This document shows, in pieces, positions 18,048 through 26,928 of a DNA stretch of 64,000 nucleotides (the first letter of the stretch is position 1; the number at the start of each line of letters is the position of its first letter). The notes beneath the pieces were generated by a model. It was not told the origin of the DNA. It was given only the letters and a program-made list of their open reading frames with translations, and searched no databases. The stretch lies in assembly GCF_003674095.1 (NCBI RefSeq), contig NZ_RDBF01000002.1, forward strand, positions 295,769 to 359,768, given 5' to 3'. Source of the stretch: Aeromicrobium phragmitis (GTDB lineage: Bacteria > Actinomycetota > Actinomycetes > Propionibacteriales > Nocardioidaceae). Made by a program: the position numbers and the translations under genes.

Positions 18048-18956
18048 ATGAGGATCGGATTCGTGGGGCTGGGCGTGATGGGCCGGCCCATGGCGAGGCA
18101 CCTGGTGGAGGCTGGCCACGAGGTGGTGTGCACCAACCGCTCTCAGCCGGCCCTCGACGCGCTGGTCGCGGCCGGAGCCGAGGCGGCTCGTACGCCCGCG
18201 GAGGTGGCCGAGAAGGCCGACGTGGTGATCACGATGTTGCCGGACGCGCCGGACGTGGAGTCCGTCGTGCTCGGCCCGGACGGTATCGCGCTGACAGCGC
18301 GTCCCGAGACCCTGGTCATCGACTGCAGCACCATCGCGCCCGGGGCAGCTCAGGCGCTCGGGGAGGCGCTCGCGGAGCGGGGACTGCGCTTCGTCGACGC
18401 GCCCGTGAGCGGAGGTGAGGCGGGGGCCGTGGCCGGCCGTCTGGCGATCATGCTCGGCGGCGAGGTGACCGCGGTCCGTGACGCCGAGGAGGCGCTCGCG
18501 CCGTTCGCCGGCATCACGGCGCACGTGGGGCCGGTCGGTTCGGGGCAGCTCGTCAAGGCGGCCAACCAGATGCTCGTCGCCGGTGCGCTGGCGATGACCG
18601 GCGAGGCACTCACCTTGCTCGGCCAGGCGGGGGTCGACATCGAAGCCGCGCTGGGCGTGCTTCAAGGGGGCCTCGCCGGCAGCCGGGTGCTGGAGGTGAA
18701 GGCACCATCGATGCTCGCTCGCGACTTCACTCCGGGCTTCCGGCTCGACCTGCACCACAAGGACCTCAAGATCGCCCTCGCTGCGGCCGAGGACGCCAAA
18801 GTCGCCGTACCACTCACTGGCGTCGTGACCCAGCTCGTCCAGGGGCTGCGCGCGGCCGGTGACGGCGGGCAGGACCACGGAGCACTCATCAAGGCCGTCG
18901 AGCGATTGAGCGCGATCCGAGCCGAACAGGACCCACGAGAAGGGGAGAGCGCATGA
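18048..18956 (+). CDS. 3-hydroxyisobutyrate / tartronate-semialdehyde reductase family dehydrogenase
   Basis: The 302-residue beta-hydroxyacid dehydrogenase has the N-terminal motif GFVGLGVMGRPMA, the substrate-binding motif FVDAPVSGGEAGA (about 115-127) and the catalytic Lys170 in GQLVKAANQ. The C-terminal helical domain is complete. The substrate could be tartronate semialdehyde, methylmalonate semialdehyde or a similar compound. GAGGAGGTACCG precedes the ATG 10 bp after the previous stop. The stop overlaps the next ATG by 4 bp, so it is part of one operon. Confidence 0.87.
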   Translation: MRIGFVGLGVMGRPMARHLVEAGHEVVCTNRSQPALDALVAAGAEAARTPAEVAEKADVVITMLPDAPDVESVVLGPDGIALTARPETLVIDCSTIAPGAAQALGEALAERGLRFVDAPVSGGEAGAVAGRLAIMLGGEVTAVRDAEEALAPFAGITAHVGPVGSGQLVKAANQMLVAGALAMTGEALTLLGQAGVDIEAALGVLQGGLAGSRVLEVKAPSMLARDFTPGFRLDLHHKDLKIALAAAEDAKVAVPLTGVVTQLVQGLRAAGDGGQDHGALIKAVERLSAIRAEQDPREGESA

Positions 18957-20044
18957 GGCGAGCACTGATCTGCGGGGGCGGGGTCGCCGGCCTGGCCGCC
19001 GCTTTGCATCTGAAGCGGGACGGCTGGCAGGTCCGGCTGCTCGAGAAGGAGCCCGAACTGCGTACTGCGGGCGTCGGACTGAACATCTGGCCCAACGGGG
19101 TCCGGGTGCTCAAGGACCTGGGCCTGGGGGACCGGTACCTCGCCGACGCCGCCGCGATGCGCCGTTGGTGGGCACTCGACAGCGACGGCACCATGACCAC
19201 CGATACCGACGTCAGCGGCTGGGGGGAGGAACTCGGTGCACCGATCACCGGCGCCCGGCGTCGTCGCCTCAACGCCATGCTGGCCGCGGGGCTCGACGAG
19301 GACGAGATCGTCTTCGGCGCCGCCGTTCAGGGCTACGAGCAGGACGCCGAGGCGGTCACCGCCGTGCTCGCCGACGGTTCTCGCCTCACCGGCGACGTCC
19401 TGCTCGGTGCCGACGGAATCGGGTCGCGCATCCGCAACCAGATGTTCGACGCCCCTCCGGAGTTCACCGACGAGGGCTTCTTCCGGTGGCGCGGTGTCTT
19501 CGAGTGTGCCGCCGCCGGCGTCCCGACCGACGTTCAGGCCGACGTGTTCGGGGAGCGTGGGCACTTCGGCTGGATCCCCATCGATGAAACCCACGCCTAC
19601 TGGTACGGCACGATCGACGGCCTGACCGGGCTCGAGGAGGTCACCTCCGCCTACGGGGAGTGGACCGGTACGCCGGTTCCGGACATCATCGCCGCGAGCG
19701 AGCCCGGCTCGATCATCGGCCGCGAGATCGGCCACTACCGTGAGCACCTCACCACGTGGGTCGATGGACGCGTCATGCTCATCGGCGACTCCGCCCACCC
19801 CATGTACCCCGGGATGGCACAGGGCGCGAACCAGGCGTTGGTCGACGCTCAAACGCTCGCTCAGTGCCTCTCGGAGTACGACGTGCCTGATGCCTTGCGG
19901 GCGGCCGAGGCCGCGCGGATGCACGTCGCGAACACGATGGTTGAGTACTCCCGCTTGCACTTCGACTTCGAAACGACCCGCAAGGAGTACGCCACGGCAG
20001 GCGTGAACCTGCAGGTGGAGCGCTACCTGGGGTTGGAACCGTGA
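18953..20044 (+). CDS. FAD-dependent aromatic-type monooxygenase
   Basis: The 363-residue flavoprotein has the three class A monooxygenase motifs: ICGGGVAGLAAALHL at residues 6-20, the DG motif GADGIGSRIRNQ near 155, and the GD motif IGDSAHPMYPGMAQGANQ near 276. Relatives hydroxylate aromatic or heteroaromatic rings such as salicylate or 6-hydroxynicotinate using NAD(P)H and O2. The substrate here is unknown, but the next genes encode an importer. Start and stop each overlap neighbours by 4 bp. Confidence 0.88.
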   Translation: MRRALICGGGVAGLAAALHLKRDGWQVRLLEKEPELRTAGVGLNIWPNGVRVLKDLGLGDRYLADAAAMRRWWALDSDGTMTTDTDVSGWGEELGAPITGARRRRLNAMLAAGLDEDEIVFGAAVQGYEQDAEAVTAVLADGSRLTGDVLLGADGIGSRIRNQMFDAPPEFTDEGFFRWRGVFECAAAGVPTDVQADVFGERGHFGWIPIDETHAYWYGTIDGLTGLEEVTSAYGEWTGTPVPDIIAASEPGSIIGREIGHYREHLTTWVDGRVMLIGDSAHPMYPGMAQGANQALVDAQTLAQCLSEYDVPDALRAAEAARMHVANTMVEYSRLHFDFETTRKEYATAGVNLQVERYLGLEP

Positions 20045-20853
20045 CCGCCGTGCAGTCGCTGCCCGTCGCCCGTCGGCGCACCAGTCGTCCCCGCGTCGCC
20101 CGTGTGGCCCGCCCCGTGGTGGCCGTCGCGGTGCTGATCGGCGCACAGGAGGCGCTCACCCGCACCGACGTTCTCCCCGCCGGCTACTTCCCACCTGCCA
20201 GCGAGATCGTCCGGACGTTCGTCGGCGAGCTGGGCGATGACTCGCTGGGCCCGGCACTGATGTCGACCGTCCGCACGTGGCTGCTCGCGCTGCTGGTCTC
20301 GGTGGGTCTCGGGACCGCGGTCGGCGTCCTCCTGGGCCTCGTGCGCCCGCTCGAGGCGTTCCTGCGACCTGTCATCGAGTTCATGCGGCCCGTCCCCTCG
20401 GTGGCGCTCATCCCGCTCGTGGTGCTGACGATCGGGACGGGCTCGGGAGCGGCGCTGTTCCTCGCCTGCTTCGCCGCCTTCTGGCAGGTGCTCGTGCCGG
20501 TGATCACCGGCGTGCGATCGGCACCGGCGATCGCCCTCGACACGGCGCGGTCGTACAGCTTGAGCACCTGGCAGCGGATCCGATGGATTCAATTGCCGAG
20601 CATGCTGCCGCACCTCGCCACGGCGACCCGGCTGGCGGCGTCGACGACGCTCATCCTGATCGTGACCGCCGAGATCATCATCCAGATGCCGGGCATCGGA
20701 CACGAGATCACCATGTCGCGCAGCGCCGGCGACCCCGCTCGGATGTACGCCTACATCGCACTGAGCGGAGCCGCCGGGATCGTGCTCAACGTGCTCGTAC
20801 GTCGTATCGAGAAGCGCCTCAACGCCAGCCATGGACTGGAGGGATCGCGATGA
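20041..20853 (+). CDS. NitT/TauT-type ABC transporter permease 1
   Basis: The 270-residue permease has six or so membrane helices and the BPD_transp_1 region with the EAA-like loop SYSLSTWQRIRWIQLPSMLPHLATATRLA. An SsuC-like core (EFMRPVPSVALIPLVVLTIGTG) places it with sulfonate, nitrate and pyrimidine-precursor importers. GTG 20041 overlaps the monooxygenase stop. It pairs with the second permease downstream; two different permease genes suggest a heterodimer. Confidence 0.88.
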   Translation: MTAVQSLPVARRRTSRPRVARVARPVVAVAVLIGAQEALTRTDVLPAGYFPPASEIVRTFVGELGDDSLGPALMSTVRTWLLALLVSVGLGTAVGVLLGLVRPLEAFLRPVIEFMRPVPSVALIPLVVLTIGTGSGAALFLACFAAFWQVLVPVITGVRSAPAIALDTARSYSLSTWQRIRWIQLPSMLPHLATATRLAASTTLILIVTAEIIIQMPGIGHEITMSRSAGDPARMYAYIALSGAAGIVLNVLVRRIEKRLNASHGLEGSR

Positions 20854-21638
20854 CCACACTCACCACGTCCGTCTCGACCGCGCGAGGTCGTGCCGTCATC
20901 GGTGCGGCCGGTGCTCTCACCGCTCTCGGGGCCTGGTTCATGCTGTCGCGGGGGAGCGAGAACGTCTACTTCCCGGCTCTGCCGGCGATTCTCGACGAGA
21001 CCTGGGAGTACTGGCGCACGGCGGAGGGGTTGCGCAACCTCGGCGCGAGCCTCACGACCCTGTCGCTCGGCCTGTGCCTGGGGATCGTGTTCGGAGTCGC
21101 GATCGGACTCGTGATCGGACAGCTCACCTTCGTCGAGCAGGCGATCTCACCGGCGCTGGAGTTCGCACGGGCGATTCCCGCCACGGCTCTCATCCCCTTC
21201 GCGATGATGCTGTTCGGGGTGGGGGACAACACGAAGATCTTCCTCATCGCCCTCGGGTCGTTGTGGCCCGTCCTGCTGAACACGGCCGACGGGGCACGAC
21301 GGATCGACCCGACGCTCAGGGACTCCGCTCGCGCCTTCCGGATCGCCGGGTTCCAGCGTCAGGCGTTCATCGTGGTGCCGGCGGTGCTGCCGCGCATCCT
21401 CGTCGGCATCCGCATCGCGATTCCGCTCGGGCTCATCCTCATGGTCACCAGCGAGATGGTCGGCGCTCAGGAAGGGCTCGGATTCGTCATCACGCAGGCA
21501 CAGGCGACCTTCCAGCTCGTGACCATGTGGTCGGGCATCGTCGTCCTCGGAGTACTCGGCTTCAGCATCACCTTCGCGTACTCCCTCCTCGAACGGGTGC
21601 TCCTGCGCTGGAGCGACCCGCGGAGGGAGGACGCGTGA
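20850..21638 (+). CDS. NitT/TauT-type ABC transporter permease 2
   Basis: The 262-residue inner-membrane protein has the same fold as the previous permease, with EFARAIPATALIPFAMMLFGVGDNTK and the coupling loop AFRIAGFQRQAFIVVPAVLPRILVGIRIA. The ATG at 20850 overlaps the previous stop by 4 bp and is preceded by TGGAGGGAT; the frame is open further upstream but that part is non-coding. Signs of a duplication that has diverged are clear between the two permeases. Confidence 0.88.
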   Translation: MTTLTTSVSTARGRAVIGAAGALTALGAWFMLSRGSENVYFPALPAILDETWEYWRTAEGLRNLGASLTTLSLGLCLGIVFGVAIGLVIGQLTFVEQAISPALEFARAIPATALIPFAMMLFGVGDNTKIFLIALGSLWPVLLNTADGARRIDPTLRDSARAFRIAGFQRQAFIVVPAVLPRILVGIRIAIPLGLILMVTSEMVGAQEGLGFVITQAQATFQLVTMWSGIVVLGVLGFSITFAYSLLERVLLRWSDPRREDA

Positions 21639-21712
21639 GCCGCGGCCCGCGCCCGGCGGCGGACACGCACTCGTAACGAGAACGGCAAACCGAATCAACC
21701 TGCCCCTACGTC

Positions 21713-21731
21713 TTTCGATATACGTTCGAAA
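21713..21731 (+). promoter_or_regulatory. Operator candidate before the ABC ATPase gene
   Basis: TTTCGA-TATACGT-TCGAAA is a 19-bp palindrome with 6-bp arms. It matches the site at 14542-14560 in the first eight bases and in GAAAC at identical spacing. It overlaps a possible -10 (GATATA) about 115 bp before the ATPase start. A second TTCGAA follows at 21735-21740. It marks a second, co-regulated transcription unit. The rest of the 195-bp gap holds no gene. Confidence 0.55.
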
Positions 21732-21833
21732 CTCCTTCGAAGTCATGGCGCCACTGGTGGCCGCCGTCAACGGCGACGCGACCACCCACCTCACACCCAC
21801 GCAGCAGCACACCACTCGTCAGGGAGACCGACC

Positions 21834-22619
21834 GTGCTCATCGTCACTGAACTCGAGAAGACCTACCCCACCAAGAAAGGCGGCTTCACGGCCGTCCGCG
21901 ACATGTCGTTCACCGTCCAGGAGGGCGAGTTGTTCAGCATCGTCGGACCGTCGGGCGCCGGAAAGACGACGCTCCTGCGCTGCATCGCCGGCCTCGACCG
22001 GCCGACATCGGGCGGCGTGTACTTCCAAGGACGCGAGGTGGACGGTCCGCCCGAGGACTTCGCCATCGTCTTCCAGGACTACGCGCGGTCGCTCCTGCCG
22101 TGGGCGACGGTCGGCACCAACGTCGAACTCCCACTGATGAAGAAGGGCAACACGGCCGCGGAGCGGAACCGCCGTGTCACTACCGCCCTCGCCGAAGTGG
22201 GACTTTCCGACGCCGTCGACAAGAAGCCCTTCCAGCTCTCGGGAGGCATGCAGCAGCGAGTCGCCATCGCGCGCGCCATCGCCTACCGTCCCAAGGTCCT
22301 CATCATGGACGAGCCGTTCGCCTCCGTCGACGCCCAGACTCGTGCGGATCTGGAGGACCTGGTCCTGCGGGTCAAGGAAGAGACCGGCACGACGATCCTG
22401 TTCGTCACGCACGACGTCGACGAGTCGGTCTACTTGAGCAACCGCGTCGCCATGGTCACGCGCTCGCCCAGTCGCATCGCCGAGGTCGTCGACATCGATC
22501 TGCCATTCCCGCGCGACCAGATCGCGACCAAGTCACTACCGGAGTTCGCCCGACTCCGTGCCCACGTCTTCGGGGGAATCCGAGACATGGTGCACGACAC
22601 CACGCTCGCGCACGCCTGA
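21834..22619 (+). CDS. NitT/TauT-type ABC transporter ATP-binding protein
   Basis: The 261-residue ATPase powers the importer formed by the two permeases. Walker A is GPSGAGKTT near residue 42, the Q-loop is VFQDYARSLLPW, the signature is LSGGMQQR and Walker B is VLIMDEPF, followed by the H-loop VTHDVDES. The GTG at 21834 follows CAGGGAGA. The SLLPW segment is typical of the SsuB/TauB/NrtD branch. It begins a separate transcription unit with the binding-protein gene. Confidence 0.92.
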   Translation: MLIVTELEKTYPTKKGGFTAVRDMSFTVQEGELFSIVGPSGAGKTTLLRCIAGLDRPTSGGVYFQGREVDGPPEDFAIVFQDYARSLLPWATVGTNVELPLMKKGNTAAERNRRVTTALAEVGLSDAVDKKPFQLSGGMQQRVAIARAIAYRPKVLIMDEPFASVDAQTRADLEDLVLRVKEETGTTILFVTHDVDESVYLSNRVAMVTRSPSRIAEVVDIDLPFPRDQIATKSLPEFARLRAHVFGGIRDMVHDTTLAHA

Positions 22620-22645
22620 CTCCCCACCTTCAAAAGGAGACCGTC

Positions 22646-23629
22646 ATGACCACCACCCGAACCCGACGCACGACCGGCCTGGGAGCGCTGCTCCTCGGCG
22701 CAACCACCCTCCTCACCGCCTGCGGCGGCGCTGCCTCGCAGGAGAATGCCGAAGGCCTGACGGAAGTCAGCGTCGGAACCATCCCCGCGGTGCTGAGCGC
22801 CCCGCTGTTCCTCGGTATCGAGGAGGGGATCTTCGAGGAGCACGGGCTCGATCTGGAGGTGAACTTCGCCGACGGTGGAGCCGCCGTGATTCCGAGCGTG
22901 CTGAGTGGAGAGAACCAGTTCGGCTACTCGAACACCGTCAGCCAGCTGGCGGCACTGGGTGAAGGACTGCCGCTCGAGATCGTCCACAGCAGCTGGGCGC
23001 CCCACGCGGAGTTTGAGGACGACGACCACGGCATCCTCGTCCGCCCCGACAGCGGGATCGACGAGCCGTCGGGCCTCGCGGGGAAGAACATCGCCGTGAA
23101 CACCTTGCAGAACATCGGCGAAGTGCATATCCGCAAGGCGTTCGAGGACCTCGGGATCGATCACGAGGGCCTGCAGTGGACGCAGCTGCCGTTCCCGGAC
23201 ATGGCTGAGGCGCTGGAACGCGGTGACGTCGACGCCATCTGGGTTTCCGAGCCGTTCCGTACGCCCGCGATGAACCAGGGATACGAGCTGCTGATGAGCG
23301 CCGGGGCGCAGGCCTTTCCTGAGCAGGTGGGCGGTTACTACTCCACCTCCGAGCAGTACGCCGCGCAGAACCCCGACGTGGTGAAGGCGTTCAAGGAAGC
23401 CATGGTCGAGGTCAACGACTTCGCGGAGCATAATCCGGACCTCGTCCGGCAGGTCGCCGTCGAGGAGATGGGCATCGACGAGGACGTGGCTGAGCGGATG
23501 ACGCTGCCGTTGTTCCCCAACGACGACGACGTTGAGGCGCTGCAGTCCTACGCCGAGTACGCGGTCCGCTTCGGCATCCTGTCGAAGGCCCCGGAGGACT
23601 TCGAGGCGCTCTTCGCGACGCAGGACTGA
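22646..23629 (+). CDS. NitT/TauT-type solute-binding lipoprotein
   Basis: The 327-residue protein has a signal peptide with lipobox LTAC, giving lipidated Cys26 after processing. The mature part is an SsuA/NMT1-like periplasmic-binding fold: GTIPAVLSAPLFLGIEEGIFEEHGLDLE, then ANTL-like IAVNTLQNIGEVHIRKAFEDLGID and DVDAIWVSEPF. It should capture the substrate outside the membrane for the two permeases. AAAAGGAGA precedes the ATG at 22646. The ligand is unknown; relatives bind sulfonates, nitrate, thiamine precursors or aromatic acids. Confidence 0.88.
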   Translation: MTTTRTRRTTGLGALLLGATTLLTACGGAASQENAEGLTEVSVGTIPAVLSAPLFLGIEEGIFEEHGLDLEVNFADGGAAVIPSVLSGENQFGYSNTVSQLAALGEGLPLEIVHSSWAPHAEFEDDDHGILVRPDSGIDEPSGLAGKNIAVNTLQNIGEVHIRKAFEDLGIDHEGLQWTQLPFPDMAEALERGDVDAIWVSEPFRTPAMNQGYELLMSAGAQAFPEQVGGYYSTSEQYAAQNPDVVKAFKEAMVEVNDFAEHNPDLVRQVAVEEMGIDEDVAERMTLPLFPNDDDVEALQSYAEYAVRFGILSKAPEDFEALFATQD

Positions 23630-23722
23630 ACCGTGACCGACGCGGGGCGGGATGCCACGGCACCCCGCCCCGGCGGGCGGAACGACGACTCAGGCCGACG
23701 TCACGTCGCTACCATTCAGCCC

Positions 23723-24439
23723 ATGGTGAACTCCCCGAGGCTCGGCGGTCGGCCACGACGGAGCGGGGTGGTCATGGAGGACCCCCGGGAGGGAATCGTC
23801 TCCGCGGCCGCGGAGTTGTTCGCCGCCCAGGGCTTCCACGCCACGCGCATGTCACAGATCGCGCAGGCGTCGGGTCTGCGGCAGTCGTCCATCTACTACT
23901 GGTTCCGGTCCAAGGACGAGATCCTGCGGGAGATCATGGAGCAGAACCGTGTCTCCCTCACGGCGGCTCGCCGGCTCGTGGAGGAGGATGCTCCCGCCGC
24001 GGTCCGCCTCTACATCGTGCTCTACCAGGACGTCGTGCAGATGTGCTCCGCACCGCTCGACTTCTTCGACCTGGAGGAGGCGGCGCACGACCAACCCGAC
24101 GTGTTCGACGACTTCCACGCCGACTACGGCGAGTTGGTCGACCGGCTCCGCACTCTCGTCGACGAGGGCGTGCGCGACGGCACTCTCGAGCCGGTCGAAG
24201 CCGTCACCTTCGTCCGGACGGCCCTCAGTGTGAACGAGGGCCTGCAGCACCGCTTCCATGCGGGCGGCGCCGGGGCGGGCGTGCATGATCTCGCCGACTC
24301 TGCGGCGTGGACCTCGGTCAGGTCCGTGCTCGCTGACGTGCGCGAGATGGATGCCATACGCTCAGCCGCTCGTGCTGGGGTCGCTGGCTTCACCGCGAGC
24401 CCCGGCCTGGCGTCCCCCCGACCCCCCGTCGGTCGATAG
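23723..24439 (+). CDS. TetR-family transcriptional regulator
   Basis: The 238-residue regulator has an N-terminal TetR helix-turn-helix (GIVSAAAELFAAQGFHATRMSQIAQASG, then QSSIYYWFRSKDEIL) at about 20-75. The C-terminal domain should bind a ligand. The ATG at 23723 is chosen because TACCAT (23710-23715) lies 7 nt before it, and because the product then begins with the usual short Arg-rich arm. Its location at the end of the ligase-transporter cluster makes it the likely regulator of the shared TTTCGATA-N7-GAAAC sites. Confidence 0.87.
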   Translation: MVNSPRLGGRPRRSGVVMEDPREGIVSAAAELFAAQGFHATRMSQIAQASGLRQSSIYYWFRSKDEILREIMEQNRVSLTAARRLVEEDAPAAVRLYIVLYQDVVQMCSAPLDFFDLEEAAHDQPDVFDDFHADYGELVDRLRTLVDEGVRDGTLEPVEAVTFVRTALSVNEGLQHRFHAGGAGAGVHDLADSAAWTSVRSVLADVREMDAIRSAARAGVAGFTASPGLASPRPPVGR

Positions 24440-24461
24440 GCGCGTCGTCCCCCGGGCACAG

Positions 24462-24592
24462 GTGGTCGAGTAGCAGGTCGCTCAGCGACCGACATGGAGC
24501 CATCGCAGCAAGGGCGTAGCCGCGATGGAGCGAGACCACGTCACGTGAACTGGTCTCGATGCGCGGCTCGTTCCTCGCCGCTACTCGACCAC
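24462..24592. mobile_element. 131-bp element with 12-bp perfect inverted ends (copy 3)
   Basis: GTGGTCGAGTAG (24462-24473) and CTACTCGACCAC (24581-24592) bound an element of exactly the same length as copy 1. The interior holds GAGCGAGACCACGTCACGTG and CTGGTCTCGATGCG, a facing pair. It lies between the TetR gene and thyA, outside both units. The gap 24440-24674 has no other feature except the thyA promoter. Confidence 0.75.
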
Positions 24593-24674
24593 TCGGCTGC
24601 GACGGGCGACGTATTCGCGAGATCGGCCCGTGTGGTGCGTCCGGGGTGTCCGTGGTCGGCGGTAGTCTGGCGTC

Positions 24675-25469
24675 ATGCGGGCCTACCTCGATCTTGTGCA
24701 GCGCATCCTCGACGAAGGCGTCGAGAAGTCCGACCGCACCGGCACCGGAACGCTCAGCGTTTTCGGACACCAGATGCGGTTCGACCTGTCCGAGGGTTTT
24801 CCCCTCGTCACGACCAAGAAGGTGCACGTCCGGTCGGTCGTGGGGGAGTTGATCTGGTTCATCTCCGGCGACACCAACATCGCGTATCTCAAGGACAACC
24901 GGATCTCGATCTGGGACGAGTGGGCCGACGAGGACGGCGATCTCGGTCCGGTCTACGGGCACCAGTGGCGCTCCTGGCCCGCGCCGGACGGGCGGCAGAT
25001 CGACCAGCTCGCGCAGATCATCGAGAACCTGCGGCAGGATCCCGACTCGCGCCGTCACCTGGTCAGTGCGTGGAACGTCGCCGACCTCGATCGCATGGCG
25101 TTGGCACCCTGTCACGCGTTCTTCCAGTTCTACGTCGCGGACGGCAAGCTGTCGTGCCAGTTGTACCAGCGCTCGGGCGACGTCTTCCTCGGCGTCCCGT
25201 TCAACATCGCGTCGTACGCGCTGCTCACGCACATGGTCGCGCAGGTCGTCGGGCTCGAGGTGGGCGATTTCGTCCACACGCTCGGCGATGCTCACTTGTA
25301 CCTCAATCATCTCGACCAGGCGCGCGAGCAGCTGACGCGTGAGCCCCGCCCGCTCCCCAGCCTGCGGCTCGATCCCTCGATCCGCTCGATCGACGACTTC
25401 ACGATCGAGTCGGTCGAGATCCTCGGATACGATCCGCACCCGGCCATCAAGGCGCCGGTCGCCGTATGA
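24675..25469 (+). CDS. thyA: Thymidylate synthase
   Basis: ThyA methylates dUMP to dTMP with methylenetetrahydrofolate. The 264-residue protein has the catalytic Cys146 in [14 protein letters not shown], the dUMP-binding [22 protein letters not shown], and the N-terminal [11 protein letters not shown] loop. The ATG at 24675 sits 6 nt after TAGTCT (24663-24668), which suggests a leaderless transcript. The stop overlaps folA by 4 bp, so the enzyme that uses the folate and the one that regenerates it are co-translated. Confidence 0.97.
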   Translation: MRAYLDLVQRILDEGVEKSDRTGTGTLSVFGHQMRFDLSEGFPLVTTKKVHVRSVVGELIWFISGDTNIAYLKDNRISIWDEWADEDGDLGPVYGHQWRSWPAPDGRQIDQLAQIIENLRQDPDSRRHLVSAWNVADLDRMALAPCHAFFQFYVADGKLSCQLYQRSGDVFLGVPFNIASYALLTHMVAQVVGLEVGDFVHTLGDAHLYLNHLDQAREQLTREPRPLPSLRLDPSIRSIDDFTIESVEILGYDPHPAIKAPVAV

Positions 25470-25951
25470 CCGTCACCCTCGTCGTCGCGGTGGGGGAGAA
25501 TGGCGTCATCGGCCGCGACGGTCAGATGCCGTGGCCGCGCACCGGCGACCAGGTGCAGTTCAAGGAGCTGACGTGGGGTCATCCCATCGTCATGGGCCGA
25601 GCGACCTACGAGTCGATCGGCCGCCCGCTCCCGGGCCGCCCGTCGGTCGTCCTGACGCGTGATCCTGCCTGGCAGGCACCTCCTGAAGTGCACGTCGTCC
25701 ACGACATCGAGAGCGCGCTGGCGACGGCTCAGACGCTTGATGACGAGGTGTTCGTCATCGGTGGGGCGCAGGTGTACGAGGAGATGCGTACCCGGCGGCT
25801 GGCCGACCGCATGGTCGTCACGCACGTGGCGCTCGCTCCGGAGGGGGACGCGTTCTTCGGCGCCATCGACCCGGACGAGTGGCTCGAATCCTCCCGCGAT
25901 TCGTACGCCGGCTACGACATCGCGGTGTACGAGCGTCGAGACTTGCATTAG
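25466..25951 (+). CDS. folA: Dihydrofolate reductase
   Basis: The 161-residue enzyme reduces dihydrofolate formed by thymidylate synthase. It has [17 protein letters not shown] at the N-terminus, [18 protein letters not shown] (NADPH-binding) and [14 protein letters not shown]. All family landmarks are present and the length is standard. The ATG overlaps the thyA stop by 4 bp. The stop lies just before the palindrome and promoter of the MarR gene. Confidence 0.96.
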   Translation: MTVTLVVAVGENGVIGRDGQMPWPRTGDQVQFKELTWGHPIVMGRATYESIGRPLPGRPSVVLTRDPAWQAPPEVHVVHDIESALATAQTLDDEVFVIGGAQVYEEMRTRRLADRMVVTHVALAPEGDAFFGAIDPDEWLESSRDSYAGYDIAVYERRDLH

Positions 25952-25953
25952 TA

Positions 25954-25970
25954 ACTTACGTAGGTAAACT
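25954..25970 (+). promoter_or_regulatory. MarR-type operator and leaderless -10 element
   Basis: ACTTACGTAGGT (25954-25965) is a 12-bp palindrome with one mismatch. The -10 candidate TAAACT (25965-25970) follows and lies 7 nt before the GTG of the MarR-family gene. A repressor on the palindrome would cover the promoter, which fits MarR autoregulation. Binding is inferred. Confidence 0.5.
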
Positions 25971-25977
25971 ATTGGGC

Positions 25978-26400
25978 GTGGACCACGCCCATCCCTCACC
26001 TGCGCACGCACTTCACGTGCTCGTCGCGCGTCTCGACCGGGCCGCCGACCGCATCCTCAGTGAGCGTGCCGGCCTCACGTATACGCGCTTCCTGGCGCTG
26101 CTCACGATCGACCGGCTCGGTCCCTGCACGCAGCGTGCAGTGGCCGACGAGCTGGCCGTCTCGGAGCCGTCGGCGAGCCGAATTCTGACCAGCCTCTCTG
26201 CCGACGGGCTGGTCGAGGTGGCACGCATCCCCGGTAGCGGTAACCGTCGCACCGTGACGTTGACCGACAAGGGCGGGCGGCTGTTGGCCGACTGCTCCCA
26301 GGTCCTGGAGGAGGCCTTCGCCTCCTTGGCGGACTCGGCCGGTATCCAGCTGTCCGATATCGAAGAGCCGGTCCAACGGCTCCTCGCCGTTCTTCCCTAG
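25978..26400 (+). CDS. MarR-family transcriptional regulator
   Basis: The 140-residue regulator has a winged helix: TYTRFLALLTIDRLGPCTQRAVADELAVSEPSASRILTSLSADGLVEV then a wing with GSGNRRTVTLTDKG. GTG 25978 is chosen on the -10 spacing and because it starts the normal N-terminal helix; the open frame extends back into folA. It precedes a DUF2306 membrane protein by 2 bp, so it may control that gene and the thioesterase. Effector unknown. Confidence 0.85.
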   Translation: MDHAHPSPAHALHVLVARLDRAADRILSERAGLTYTRFLALLTIDRLGPCTQRAVADELAVSEPSASRILTSLSADGLVEVARIPGSGNRRTVTLTDKGGRLLADCSQVLEEAFASLADSAGIQLSDIEEPVQRLLAVLP

Positions 26401-26402
26401 GA

Positions 26403-26924
26403 ATGCTCATGTGGACTCCGTTGCTCGCCTCGCACGCGGCGGCCGCCCTCGTGGCGCTTGGCCTCGGCGCGTGGCAACTGTTCGGTTCGGCCAAGGGCAC
26501 GCCCGCTCACCGGCTCATCGGCCGCGTGTGGGTCGGGCTCATGCTCTTCGTGGCGATCTCGTCGTTCTGGATCACCGAGATCCGGCCCGGGAGTTTCAGC
26601 GCTCTGCACGTGCTGAGCATCGTCACCATCGTGACCGTGACGCTCGGACTCGTGGCGGCCGTGCGCGGTCAGGTCCTCGCGCATCGCGGGAACATGACCG
26701 GCAGCTGGCTCGGCCTGATGGGCGCCTTCGTCTTCGCCGTCGCCATCCCCAGCCGTCACGTTCCGCAATTCGTGCTGACCGAGCCGCTCGGCGCAGCGAC
26801 GGCCGCGGCGGCGATCGTGCTCACCACCGTCGCCGTCGTGATCGCCGGACACCTGCTCGCGCCCGGATTGCCGCGTGGCGCGGACCCGGACGCGGCAGAG
26901 GCGCCGACGGGTCGTGCAGGATGA
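26403..26924 (+). CDS. DUF2306-like membrane protein
   Basis: The 173-residue protein has four to five membrane helices. The motif THRLIGRVW-like PAHRLIGRVWVGLMLFVAISSFWI, followed by HVLSIVTIVTVTLG, matches DUF2306 proteins. The conserved histidines could bind haem or metal, but the family has no settled function. A second ATG at 26409 is possible. It sits between the MarR gene and a thioesterase with short gaps, so all three may form one unit. Confidence 0.75.
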   Translation: MLMWTPLLASHAAAALVALGLGAWQLFGSAKGTPAHRLIGRVWVGLMLFVAISSFWITEIRPGSFSALHVLSIVTIVTVTLGLVAAVRGQVLAHRGNMTGSWLGLMGAFVFAVAIPSRHVPQFVLTEPLGAATAAAAIVLTTVAVVIAGHLLAPGLPRGADPDAAEAPTGRAG

Positions 26925-26928
26925 GCTC

